Below are positions 7,775 to 15,986 of a stretch of 64,000 nt of DNA, piece by piece. The notes under the pieces are model-generated. The model saw only the letters and a program-made list of their open reading frames with translations. It was not told the origin of the DNA and searched no databases. The position numbers and the translations under genes were made by a program. Each line of letters opens with the position of its first letter. The stretch's first letter is position 1. Origin of the DNA: Chloroflexota bacterium (GTDB taxonomy: Bacteria > Chloroflexota > Chloroflexia > Chloroheliales > Chloroheliaceae); assembly GCA_028287745.1 (NCBI GenBank), contig JAQBPB010000021.1, positions 124,001 to 188,000 on the forward strand. The letters are read 5' to 3'.

Positions 7775-10700
7775 TTATTTAGTTGATATGTTAAGCCCGT
7801 AAAGCTTCACACTCAGGGTCCGGGCATCCGGGTTTCCGCCGAAATTAGCCGGGACAAAAGTTGTGCCGGTTCCGGGTACCAGCCAAAGAAAGAGCGAATT
7901 GACCTGCCCGCCGGTTTCGGCCTTCGCGCAGGAAAGGGCCGCCGCACCGGCCGGTAAGTCCAGCGTGTAGGTCTGGGCGGCTTCTTTCAGCTGGAGGGTT
8001 CCCAGGTTTTGCCACTGTTTGGTGTCATTACTGTAGCGGTAATTGCTCACATACACCGCGAGATTAGCCGGGGCTACCCCTGCCGGCCGTAAACCGCCGC
8101 TCAGGGTCAGGGAAATCTTGCCGCTTGCGCCTTCAGGGGCCATACAGGGTATACGCAGCACGCCGGTGCCGCTGGTCCAGCGATAGGGCGCGCCGTCAGC
8201 GTCATTTTCAGACTCGTAAAAGCCCTGGACCAGCGATGCATAGTCATTCTCGCCTGACTTCATGCTCCAGCCTCCGGGGGCGTCAGGTTTGCCGTTGCCG
8301 GCGCTCTGGGCAAAACTGGCCGACTGGCCGACCTTTTCCACGTCATACACGGCGTAACTTAAGCTGTTAAGCTGGATGTTATAGGGCTTCTGGTTGGTTA
8401 AATCTTCCAGCTGGCGCAATTTCAACGTGACATTCGATTCATATTTAAGCTGATAACCGGGTGGGAAGAAGCGCCCACCGTTCGGCCCTAAGAGGGCTTT
8501 CAGGTGATAGCCCTGGGCAACCCAGCGGTCCAACACCGCCGCCGTTTCATCATTTTTAAGGGCTTCGGTCAGCACGAAAGATGGATGGCCGTAAATGTAG
8601 GTCAGGGGCGTAGCAATTTTGCCGTCAATGTCGCGAGAACCCGCGAAAAGCAAAATATCCTTTGGGCCAAACTGAGCAGCCAGCCGGTCCATTTCGGCAA
8701 TCAGGCCGGGCTGCCCGTCGCCGGAGCCATATTCGGCCAGGGTATAAATCGTCCGGCCGGTCCAGACCATGAAAATTATCAGAATAGCCGCCAGCAGTCC
8801 GCCCGCCGCCCGGCCCCACCAGCCGTTTTTAATGGGCGTGACTGCCTGGGTAGTACTGGCCGGTGCGGTTGGTTGGGTTTCCCTGGATTGGGTGATGGCA
8901 AAGGCGATATTAGCGCCGTTACGGGAGTCAGCCGCCACGGCGACCCGCCGGGTTTTCCCGCTTGGCAAGCGCAACCGGCTTAAAAGGCCCGGCAGACCCG
9001 GTAGCAACCCGCACAGGACATAGGCAATCGCGATTGAAAAGCCAGGGATGGTCACGACCGCGAAGCGGCGCAGCGAGTAAATATAGTGTTCCTGGGTGTA
9101 GTTTGTATCAATAAAGAAGACCGTAATCCCGGCCAGGATAGCCATGAAGAGCGCGGTCCGGCTGTTAAGCCGCCGCCAGACCAGCCAGGTCAGCCCGGCG
9201 AAGATCAAAAGCATGCCCAGCGGCGAGAAATACCAGCCCAGCCGGACCAGCGTCCGTTCCGGACCTTCGGTAGCGGGCGCTCCGATGTAGCTGCTCAGGC
9301 TCCAGAAAGTGGGTGGGTAGTTGCCCTGCCCATCGGTAGAGATGCTGTAGACCCGGATGAAATAGTTGTACAGCAGGTAAAGCAGGGTTAAACCGGCCAG
9401 CCCGCCGCTGATAAGCCGCCAGCGCCGTTTTATCCAGCCTTCAAGGGCCAAAACCCGGCCCGGCATGGCATCAACCAGGATTAGCAGGAAAAGCCCAATC
9501 GCGCCCGCCCCGATAATCAAATGGATAATCTGGCGGTAAAAGACGATGACATTGTGGTAGATGCCTTCGAAGTAACCCAGCGAAAAAAGCCGGATGTGTA
9601 TGACCGCGTGGAGGGCCAGTACCGCGAAAGATAGCAGCAGCCACCAGTGGTGGGGTTGCCAGCGGCGGCTCAGGCGCATCCAGATAAGATAGGGCGCCAG
9701 CGGCCAGACCAGGAAAGGAAACTGGGCGTGGGCCAGGCAGATCAGGCCAAAGGCCAGCCCGGTGCCGAGCGCTCCCAGGCGGGCCAGGGCCGGGTTGGGC
9801 GGCACGTCCGTATTCTCGCCCTTTTCGTTCTCAATGTCGGCCAGCTTTAACGGGCGCAGCATTAGCAGGAAGGCGTAAATGCCGGTAAAAATCAGGAAGG
9901 CTCCCAGCATTTCCCAGAGCGTCTGGCGGGCAAACCAGACCTGGATGGCGTTCAGCGAGGCGAAAATAGCCGCAAACGGCGCAATCCAGCGCTGCCGCCG
10001 GGTAGGAAACAGCCTTAAAGCGGTCAGGTAAAAAGCAAAAACGGCCAGCACACCGAGTAACGGTGTGACCAGGGTAATGCCCCGGCTGCCAAACAGGCTA
10101 AAACCGAGCGCCAGGTAAGACGGATAAAGGTGGAAGAATTGCGGTACAACCTGGCCGGTTTTCAGACCTTCCAGGTTGTTGATAATGAAGAAACCGGGCA
10201 GCCGGAAATTCCGGACGAACATGAAGCGGTCTTCTTTTTTGGCGACCCCGGCCAGGAATTGGGAAATTACGATTGGCCCAACCTCGGGGTCCTGCCCGGT
10301 TTGGGTAATTACAGGCACCAGCGGATCGGTGGAAATAATGTGGCCGGTCCGGGCGATACTGGCCCCGGTATTAAAATAGACCCCGCTATCCTGACCGGCA
10401 ATAATCGTTTCGTGCGGAGCCAGGAAGAACAGGCACGACGACCCGGCGATAATGGCGGCTAATAGCCAGCCCTGGATAAATTCTTTGCCCCAGCGAGGCC
10501 GCAGGGCCGCCCACCGGGCTTTCCACCAGGCCTGCCTGCAACCCAACTGCCACAACCGGCCGCCCGCTGCCAGCGACCACAGCCCTAAAAGCAGCAGCAC
10601 CAGCCCAATGGAAAACTGTCCCAGTTCCGCCAACAGCAAAGCCAGCCAACCCGCTCCAAAGACGCCCAGAGCCACTGTCCAAAAAATCTGTTCCCCGGCG

Positions 10701-10834
10701 GTTAACAGCTTGTGGTTCTGCAACCCTTCAGAGTTACGGGTGATGAGGACAAGCTGATAGGTTAAAAAGCCGGGAACAATCAGTATGAAAGCCAGGGCGG
10801 GCAGGGCCAGCCAGAGGGGCAGCGTAGCGGGCAA
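7775..10834 (-). CDS. Large GT-C-like membrane glycosyltransferase
   Basis: A 1019-residue integral membrane protein with more than ten helices in its first two thirds and a soluble C-terminal part of about 300 residues. An acidic GQDSGVYF segment in the first large extracytoplasmic loop recalls the catalytic loop of GT39/PMT-type GT-C enzymes, which use polyprenyl-phosphate sugars outside the membrane. I chose TTG at 10834 because AGGAGG lies 6 bases upstream and hydrophobic sequence begins right after it; a longer frame from 10945 would place the likely -10 box inside the gene. The GT2 synthase next door could supply its donor. The exact family is not proven from the sequence. Confidence 0.7.
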   Translation of the reverse strand: MPATLPLWLALPALAFILIVPGFLTYQLVLITRNSEGLQNHKLLTAGEQIFWTVALGVFGAGWLALLLAELGQFSIGLVLLLLGLWSLAAGGRLWQLGCRQAWWKARWAALRPRWGKEFIQGWLLAAIIAGSSCLFFLAPHETIIAGQDSGVYFNTGASIARTGHIISTDPLVPVITQTGQDPEVGPIVISQFLAGVAKKEDRFMFVRNFRLPGFFIINNLEGLKTGQVVPQFFHLYPSYLALGFSLFGSRGITLVTPLLGVLAVFAFYLTALRLFPTRRQRWIAPFAAIFASLNAIQVWFARQTLWEMLGAFLIFTGIYAFLLMLRPLKLADIENEKGENTDVPPNPALARLGALGTGLAFGLICLAHAQFPFLVWPLAPYLIWMRLSRRWQPHHWWLLLSFAVLALHAVIHIRLFSLGYFEGIYHNVIVFYRQIIHLIIGAGAIGLFLLILVDAMPGRVLALEGWIKRRWRLISGGLAGLTLLYLLYNYFIRVYSISTDGQGNYPPTFWSLSSYIGAPATEGPERTLVRLGWYFSPLGMLLIFAGLTWLVWRRLNSRTALFMAILAGITVFFIDTNYTQEHYIYSLRRFAVVTIPGFSIAIAYVLCGLLPGLPGLLSRLRLPSGKTRRVAVAADSRNGANIAFAITQSRETQPTAPASTTQAVTPIKNGWWGRAAGGLLAAILIIFMVWTGRTIYTLAEYGSGDGQPGLIAEMDRLAAQFGPKDILLFAGSRDIDGKIATPLTYIYGHPSFVLTEALKNDETAAVLDRWVAQGYHLKALLGPNGGRFFPPGYQLKYESNVTLKLRQLEDLTNQKPYNIQLNSLSYAVYDVEKVGQSASFAQSAGNGKPDAPGGWSMKSGENDYASLVQGFYESENDADGAPYRWTSGTGVLRIPCMAPEGASGKISLTLSGGLRPAGVAPANLAVYVSNYRYSNDTKQWQNLGTLQLKEAAQTYTLDLPAGAAALSCAKAETGGQVNSLFLWLVPGTGTTFVPANFGGNPDARTLSVKLYGLNISTK

Positions 10835-10898
10835 AAAATCCTCCTGTAAAATAACCAAGTTAAACCGGCCGGTGCGCAAATCCCGGCAGTCGCTGTGA

Positions 10899-10904
10899 AT
10901 TATA
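10899..10904 (-). promoter_or_regulatory. -10 box of the GT-C-like gene
   Basis: TATAAT on the minus strand about 65 bases before the chosen TTG start. No clear -35 hexamer is visible. Its position supports the shorter gene start. Confidence 0.45.
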
Positions 10905-11011
10905 GCACAACCGGTCATTCTCGGAATCGGATTAGAACCGGCCAATTAAGCTTATATAAGAGGAAAACGTCCGGCTGCCGGGAAATGTTTCTTCTTTAAA
11001 TAGGGAGAAAA

Positions 11012-11048
11012 GGCGGCAAATCAAACCGCCCGGAGGGTGTGTTATAAT
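11012..11048 (+). promoter_or_regulatory. Extended -10 promoter with overlapping hairpin
   Basis: TGTTATAAT gives an extended -10 element with TATAAT at 11043-11048. A GGCGG/CCGCC inverted repeat (11012-11016 with 11026-11030) covers the expected -35 region, so it could be an operator. It drives the two-gene HerA operon. Confidence 0.5.
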
Positions 11049-11101
11049 AAAATAAAGCTCAAACAGGTGTTCGATACACGCGTTAAACAGAGGCAAACCG
11101 C

Positions 11102-11794
11102 ATGACAGATTCATTTCTTTCGACCCAGAATCCCTTTATTACTGAAAACGAAATGGCCCCTTCCGGCTCAAACCAGGCCGAACTACCGGTAGGCGAGGTA
11201 GTCGAAACCAGCCTGACCGGGTTCATGGCCCACACATATAAACTGGATGACCCGCCGCCTTTTGGGGGCCTGGTCCGGGTGAAAGACCGGTCGGGCACCT
11301 GCGAAATTTATGGCGCGGTCTATCATATTGCTACCGGCGGCATTGACCCCGGACGCCGGGCGGCCACGCGCGGTTCCGGCCAACCGGTCACTAACGATGA
11401 GCAGGTTTATATTGATAATCCGCAGCTATCCCGCCTCCTGAAAACGGAATTTGGCGTGCTGGTGCTGGGTTGCTGCAAAACGAGCGCCGGTAGCCGCCAG
11501 GCTTTTTCCTATGTCTTTCCCGATTACCCACCGCCCCTGCACTACAGCGTGACGCTCTGCTCGGACCAGACCCTTATAGACTTTACCCAGGATAAAAGTT
11601 ACCTCCGGGCCATCCTGGAATCCAGCCAGGCTCCGGCCGAAGAACTGGTCGCGGCCCTGTTGCGCCGGGCTACCCGCGCCCGCGGCGCTGCCGGGAAAGC
11701 TTTCCTGGTGGACAGCCTGCGCTACCTGGCCCGTAATTTGAAGCAGGATTACGACCGGTTTAAGATAATTGTTGAGAAGTGTGAGGGAGTTTAA
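11102..11794 (+). CDS. HerA-partner protein, possible HAS-barrel fold
   Basis: A 230-residue protein that I cannot assign to a named family. After a polar N-terminus, residues about 28-80 (GEVVETSLTGF through EIYGAVYHI) read like a small beta-barrel similar to the HAS barrel of HerA proteins. The C-terminal third is helical and basic. The stop lies 3 bases before the HerA-like ATPase start, and both share one promoter, so the products very likely work together. NurA, the usual HerA partner nuclease, is not visible here: this protein is shorter than NurA and I see no clear nuclease motif. It may be an adaptor or loader for the ATPase. Confidence 0.6.
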   Translation: MTDSFLSTQNPFITENEMAPSGSNQAELPVGEVVETSLTGFMAHTYKLDDPPPFGGLVRVKDRSGTCEIYGAVYHIATGGIDPGRRAATRGSGQPVTNDEQVYIDNPQLSRLLKTEFGVLVLGCCKTSAGSRQAFSYVFPDYPPPLHYSVTLCSDQTLIDFTQDKSYLRAILESSQAPAEELVAALLRRATRARGAAGKAFLVDSLRYLARNLKQDYDRFKIIVEKCEGV

Positions 11795-11797
11795 GCA

Positions 11798-13555
11798 ATG
11801 CAGTACGATCAGAACCGGCGTAAACCGGAGAAGTTTTTAGGCGTAATTACAGCCGGTTCGCTGGCGAAAGGTATCCAGGCCCGTATCCGGACCCTTACGC
11901 CCCTGGAGAAGATTCAGACCGGCCAGTTTATCGCCATCGAATGTGACGGTGTCCGCTTCTTCGGGCTGCTTACCGATGTGACTCTGGGTGCTACTTCCGA
12001 CTCGGTCCTGCTGGACCCGCCTTACCCGGACGACAGCGGTTCTTCGCTCCTGCGCGAAGTTTTACACGGCGTCTATACCTACGGTGACGCGCATATTCAA
12101 CCTTCTTTGGCCCTGCAAAACGGCGAGGATCAGCCGCGCCCGGTCCGGTCGGTGCCGAGCCATTTCGCCCCGGTCTTTATCGCCGAGGAGTCCGACTTTC
12201 AGCAGGTCTTTGGCCTGGAGAATATCGCTGAAAACGGCCACAAGTTCGCGGTCGGCCAGCCGCTGGACATGGATATTGATGTGTGCCTGGATCTGGAACG
12301 CTTCGTGGAGCGCTCGAACGGCATCTTTGGTAAAAGCGGTACCGGCAAGAGCGTCCTGACCCGCCTGATTCTTTCGGGCCTGGTCCGGGCCAATACCTGC
12401 TCCAACCTGGTCTTTGATATGCATAACGAGTATGGCAGCGTCACCAAGGGCGAGTACGCCAACCAGCAAATCAAGGGTTTGCGCGACCTTTTCGGCTCGC
12501 GGGTGATGGTTTACGCGGTGCGCGACCGCCGGCCGGGTGATAAAAGCCGGGTCGAGCAGCGGGCGACCGTCGCTGATGGCGATATTGTTATCGGTATGAA
12601 CCACATTGACGTAGAAGACATTTTACTGCTGCGCAACGAGTTGCAGCTTAACGCTACCGCCGCCGAGTCGGCTTATATCCTGCAAAATAAATATGGGGAC
12701 CGCTGGATGGAAACCCTGCTTAAGATGGATGGCGAAGCTCTTAAAGAATTTTGCGAGAGCAACGGGGCCAACAGCAATTCGATTACTGCCCTCAAACGAA
12801 AACTGGGCGCCATTCAGCGCATGCCTTTTGTCGAGGAAAATCACAAGAGCCTGCGGGTAATTGATGAGATGGTCCTGGCCCTGGCTGCCGGGCGGCACAT
12901 AATTGTCCAGTTCGGCGGCTCGGACGACCTGCTCAGTTATATGCTGGTGGCGAATATTATTACCCGCAGCATTCACAAGAAATATAAAGAGCTGACCGAG
13001 CGCTACAAACGGACCCAGTTGCCCCAGGACGAGCCGCGCCGGGTGATGATTACCATTGAAGAGGCCCACAAGTTCCTCACCCCGGAAGTGGCCGGGCAGA
13101 CGATCTTCGGCACGATTGCCCGCGAGATGCGCAAGTATTATGTGACCTTGCTGGTGGTTGACCAACGTCCCAGCAGCATTGATTCGGAAGTGATGTCCCA
13201 GATTGGTACCCGTATCGTGGCCCTGATTAATGATGACCGAGACATTGACGCGGTCTTTACCGGGGTAAGCGGCAGCGCCGGGTTGAAAACGGTCCTGGCC
13301 TCGCTCGACAGCCGCCAGCAGGCCCTTTTGCTGGGCCACGCCTCGCCCATGCCGGTAGTGATCCGGACCCGGCCCTTTGACGAGGCCTTCTACCGGGCGA
13401 TAACCAGCGGGCAGTCATCGGTCCCGGCTTTTATCCGGCCGGTCAATCCTAACGGCAACGACCACGCCGGTAGCGACACCGCTGACGAGCGCGAGTCTTT
13501 TGACGATTGGGCCGAAAAGCAGCTTGAGAAGGACAAAGCCGACCTGTTCGGGTAA
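11798..13555 (+). CDS. HerA-like DNA-pumping ATPase
   Basis: A 585-residue HerA/FtsK superfamily ATPase. An N-terminal HAS-barrel region (about 1-110) is followed by the motor. Walker A is GKSGTGKS at 178-185 and Walker B is VMITIEEAH at 416-424, with the acidic pair at 421-422. A QIGTR segment and an Arg/Asp-rich stretch supply the later motor motifs. HerA proteins form hexameric rings that translocate double-stranded DNA during end resection, usually with NurA, and related rings power defence systems. Here the only partner is the 230-residue protein just upstream. An SbcD/Mre11 homologue lies 40 kb away, not in this operon. The role is therefore repair or defence, undecided. Confidence 0.88.
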   Translation: MQYDQNRRKPEKFLGVITAGSLAKGIQARIRTLTPLEKIQTGQFIAIECDGVRFFGLLTDVTLGATSDSVLLDPPYPDDSGSSLLREVLHGVYTYGDAHIQPSLALQNGEDQPRPVRSVPSHFAPVFIAEESDFQQVFGLENIAENGHKFAVGQPLDMDIDVCLDLERFVERSNGIFGKSGTGKSVLTRLILSGLVRANTCSNLVFDMHNEYGSVTKGEYANQQIKGLRDLFGSRVMVYAVRDRRPGDKSRVEQRATVADGDIVIGMNHIDVEDILLLRNELQLNATAAESAYILQNKYGDRWMETLLKMDGEALKEFCESNGANSNSITALKRKLGAIQRMPFVEENHKSLRVIDEMVLALAAGRHIIVQFGGSDDLLSYMLVANIITRSIHKKYKELTERYKRTQLPQDEPRRVMITIEEAHKFLTPEVAGQTIFGTIAREMRKYYVTLLVVDQRPSSIDSEVMSQIGTRIVALINDDRDIDAVFTGVSGSAGLKTVLASLDSRQQALLLGHASPMPVVIRTRPFDEAFYRAITSGQSSVPAFIRPVNPNGNDHAGSDTADERESFDDWAEKQLEKDKADLFG

Positions 13556-13913
13556 GCTTTTGATTTAGAGTTTTTAGACGTGAGGCGTAAGTTTATGACT
13601 TCAGAACTAAAGCAGGTGCTTTCCAGGATTGATACTCTCTGAGTAAGATTTACTAGCTTTGCAAAAGCATATTTCAGCGAGATTACGCCAAAAAGACTCC
13701 TTAACTTCATTGGATAAAGTATCAGAAAATGACGATAACCCTGGCAGCCTCTTAAAAGTAGGTTATCGTATTTCTTCTCAAGAGTTGAAGGAACAGCTTT
13801 TTCAATTTCTTACAGCAGAAGAACTGGCCGAGCTGGCTGGAAGGAATCTTGATAACCTTCCAGCTTTACCAAAACAATAACAGAATATATAAGCGAGGAC
13901 TGGCTTTATAAAG
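13556..13913. other. AT-richer gap with remains of a small gene
   Basis: This 358-base gap is AT-richer than its neighbours. It holds the small frame at 13647-13880 and, 5' of it, an ATG at 13594 that opens MTSELKQVLSRIDTL before a TGA. The two frames differ by a frameshift. No promoter or terminator stands out. Confidence 0.4.
13647..13880 (+). pseudogene. Small hypothetical frame, possibly frameshifted
   Basis: An open frame from 13647, with TTG at 13659 as the first possible start, gives about 73 residues. The last 40 (ISSQELKEQLFQFLTAEE and on) look like real helical protein with heptad leucines. The best upstream start, ATG 13594, is in a different frame and ends after 15 codons, so a short gene may have been broken by an indel. 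No ribosome binding site precedes the TTG. I do not recognise the family. Confidence 0.35.
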
Positions 13914-14804
13914 ATGGCCGAAAACTGGTGTGAGGAAGAAGGTTACGTCCAGAACGGCGCGGTAAAGCTGCATTATGTGGCAGCCGGGCCGGTTGAGGGT
14001 GAGCCGGTTTTGCTGCTGCACGGGTTTCCGCAATCGTCCTACCTGTGGCGGCGGCATTTACCGGCCCTGGCTGCTAAAGGCTACCGGGTGGTTGCGCCCG
14101 ACCTGCGCGGCTACAACCTGTCCGACCGGCCCGCCAAACCGGAGGCTTACCGGATGCTCAACCTGGTCGGCGATATAGGCGCTATTTATAAACAACTTGG
14201 CTGGCAGTCGGCTAACCTGGTCGCCCACGACTGGGGCGGGGCGATTGGCTGGCTTTTCGCGACATTCTATCCCCAGCAGGTCAAACGCTTCGTAGCGATA
14301 GATATTCCCCATCCGACCGCCTTTCGAGAAGCGCTGCAGCAGCCTGCCCAGATGCGTAATAGCTGGTATATCTGGCTATTCCAGGCCGCCGGGGTAGCCG
14401 AACGGGTAATCGGCCAGAACCTGGAAGAATTCTTTAACTATATAATGCTCGACCAGCCTCGCGCCGGGACCTATACCGAGGCCGACCGCCAGGAGTATTT
14501 GCGCATGCTGGCTCAACCCGGCCAGCTTGAAGCGGCTTTTAATTACTACCGGGTCAATACCGGCCCGGCCAACGTTTATTCCGAAACCGCCAGCGCTTTT
14601 CCACCTCTGAAAATGCCGGTTATGCTGGTTTACGGCAGCCGGGATTTTGCCTTCATTCCCCAGGTCTGGGAGGACACCGCTAAATTCTGCCAGGGTTATT
14701 TTAGAAAGGTTGAGTTAGAGGGTTTCGGGCACTGGGTACTGGAGGAAGCGCCCCAGGAAACCCTGGAGCTTATCTGCAGCCATCTTACGGTGCCCGTGGA
14801 ATAA
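13914..14804 (+). CDS. Alpha/beta hydrolase, epoxide hydrolase-like
   Basis: A 296-residue alpha/beta hydrolase. The oxyanion loop HGFP is at 36-39. The nucleophile elbow AHDWGGA has Asp106 instead of serine, as in epoxide hydrolases and haloalkane dehalogenases. Asp244 (in YGSRDF) and His273 (in GFGHW) complete a plausible triad. The Asp-Trp pair and the HGFPQSSYLWR segment favour an epoxide hydrolase. It has no signal peptide. It converges with the DUF2378 gene over a shared hairpin. The natural substrate is not shown by the context. Confidence 0.85.
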   Translation: MAENWCEEEGYVQNGAVKLHYVAAGPVEGEPVLLLHGFPQSSYLWRRHLPALAAKGYRVVAPDLRGYNLSDRPAKPEAYRMLNLVGDIGAIYKQLGWQSANLVAHDWGGAIGWLFATFYPQQVKRFVAIDIPHPTAFREALQQPAQMRNSWYIWLFQAAGVAERVIGQNLEEFFNYIMLDQPRAGTYTEADRQEYLRMLAQPGQLEAAFNYYRVNTGPANVYSETASAFPPLKMPVMLVYGSRDFAFIPQVWEDTAKFCQGYFRKVELEGFGHWVLEEAPQETLELICSHLTVPVE

Positions 14805-14812
14805 AAACTCCG

Positions 14813-14835
14813 GCCGGGATTAAAGTATTCCCGGC
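14813..14835. terminator. Hairpin between convergent genes
   Basis: GCCGGGA (14813-14819) and TCCCGGC (14829-14835) around a 9-nt loop between the two stops. There is no long T-run, so termination strength is uncertain. Confidence 0.55.
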
Positions 14836-14838
14836 GAA

Positions 14839-15393
14839 TTACTCTTTCCAACGCACAATAAATTCGGTATCGTCCGAGTTTAGCTTGGTATAGTCGAAGG
14901 TAGCGTTCTGGATGTTCGCCACCTCCATGCTTTCCAGGCTCATACCCCGCATAATTTCCGGCGAGCCGGGCACGTTATAGAGAATTGCCCGGATGCAGTA
15001 CGGCTTATTCTCGACAACCTCGAACTTTCCAAAACGCAAAGCGCCCCCGGCAATCCGGAAGAAATAAGGTATCGAACGCTGCGCCCCCATAACTTTGATG
15101 CTCAATTTTAAGACCTGCCCGACCGGCCCTTCGAAAAATCCGCGCGTTATCGCCCGCCCGAGCAGTTCGAACCCGACTGCTTCGGGCTGGCCGGGATAAA
15201 GCTGCCGCCGGAGCCAGTCGGTCATTTCCAGGTAGCGGTCGAAAGGGTAGAAAGTAGGCAGCTCTCCGTAGGTTAGATTAAACCGCTGCTTGATTTCCTC
15301 TAGCAACTTTGGATTTTCCGCCAGTTTCAAGCCGTTAAATAAAGCTTTGATGCTGTTACCGCTGATAGCGGCCTGATTTAGATTGTTTAGCAT
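14839..15393 (-). CDS. DUF2378-like protein
   Basis: A 184-residue protein that resembles DUF2378 (TIGR02265), a family of about 180 residues first noted as a large paralogous group in Myxococcus. Matching traits are the WLRRQLYP segment, the LLGRAITRGF segment, and the FIVRWK end. The biochemical role is unknown. I start it at ATG 15393: a longer frame from 15552 would run through the terminator of the next gene. It lies just downstream of the leader-like small gene on the same strand. Confidence 0.7.
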   Translation of the reverse strand: MLNNLNQAAISGNSIKALFNGLKLAENPKLLEEIKQRFNLTYGELPTFYPFDRYLEMTDWLRRQLYPGQPEAVGFELLGRAITRGFFEGPVGQVLKLSIKVMGAQRSIPYFFRIAGGALRFGKFEVVENKPYCIRAILYNVPGSPEIMRGMSLESMEVANIQNATFDYTKLNSDDTEFIVRWKE

Positions 15394-15508
15394 AATAATT
15401 AAACCCGATAAATTTTGGAGATTTCTTTTAAGAAATATAACATACTTTTCGGTATAAACAATTATGGAAGTATTAGAGTCGTGTATGGTTTGCCTGATTA
15501 CAGGCAGC

Positions 15509-15538
15509 AAAAAAGCGCCCCGCAGGACGCTCTTTTTT
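15509..15538 (-). terminator. Terminator after the leader-like gene
   Basis: On the minus strand a GCGTCC/GGGCGC stem (one T-G pair) around a short loop is followed by six T. It separates the small gene from the DUF2378 gene. Confidence 0.65.
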
Positions 15539-15552
15539 AGCCGGTCCGTCAC

Positions 15553-15771
15553 CTATGGGCCAACCCGGAACCAGGCTTTGCTGACCCGGTTTTCAAGCTG
15601 TTCATCGGTAAGCTGGCCCTGGTACTGGCTTCTGACCGCTTCCATTTCTTCGGCTGACAGTTCGAAACCGCCCGCTTTAACCGCGCCTTCCGGGTCGGCC
15701 AGCAACTCACGCAGGAATTGCTTATCATTGTTGGCCCTGGCGATAAGGGCACGTAAACCTTCACTTGCCAT
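15553..15771 (-). CDS. NHLP/Nif11-type leader-like small protein
   Basis: A 72-residue protein: helical RALIARANNDKQFLRELLADPEG..., then GGFELSAEEMEAVRSQ, then a short tail. The pattern FLRELLADPE-x8-GFELSxEE matches the Nif11/NHLP and Os1348-type leader peptides found on ribosomally made, modified peptides. The C-terminus has no Cys, Ser- or Thr-rich core, so it may be a stand-alone leader-like protein rather than a precursor. GGAGGG lies 8 bases before the ATG, which makes the start firm. No modification enzyme or peptidase-transporter is nearby. A 15-bp tandem repeat lies directly upstream. Confidence 0.75.
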   Translation of the reverse strand: MASEGLRALIARANNDKQFLRELLADPEGAVKAGGFELSAEEMEAVRSQYQGQLTDEQLENRVSKAWFRVGP

Positions 15772-15793
15772 TAATAGAACCCTCCTTTATACA

Positions 15794-15823
15794 GACTTGA
15801 ACTATACGGACTTTAACTATACG
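15794..15823. repeat. Two tandem 15-bp repeats upstream of the leader-like gene
   Basis: Positions 15794-15808 and 15809-15823 are direct repeats differing at one base (GACTTGAACTATACG). They begin 23 bases upstream of the minus-strand gene start, where regulator sites are common. A TATAGT in each unit could also be a -10 box. Confidence 0.7.
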
Positions 15824-15986
15824 GTGATAAACCCGGCTTGCCACAGCCTTACTAAAAATGCTTCAATCTGCCGATAACAAATTTACAACCGGTCCCTTAA
15901 TTGTAATATGGGTTCGCAATCCGGTATATGCGCCATATCACCCCTGGCCGCCTTGTACACCTTCTACCAAACCGGACACACCCGAC

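Noticed and set aside
10837..10945. N-terminal extension of the GT-C-like gene
   Set aside because: The extension would contain the -10 box and the ribosome binding site; the start at 10834 is better supported.
15394..15552. N-terminal extension of the DUF2378 gene
   Set aside because: It would run through the terminator of the preceding gene and lacks a ribosome binding site.
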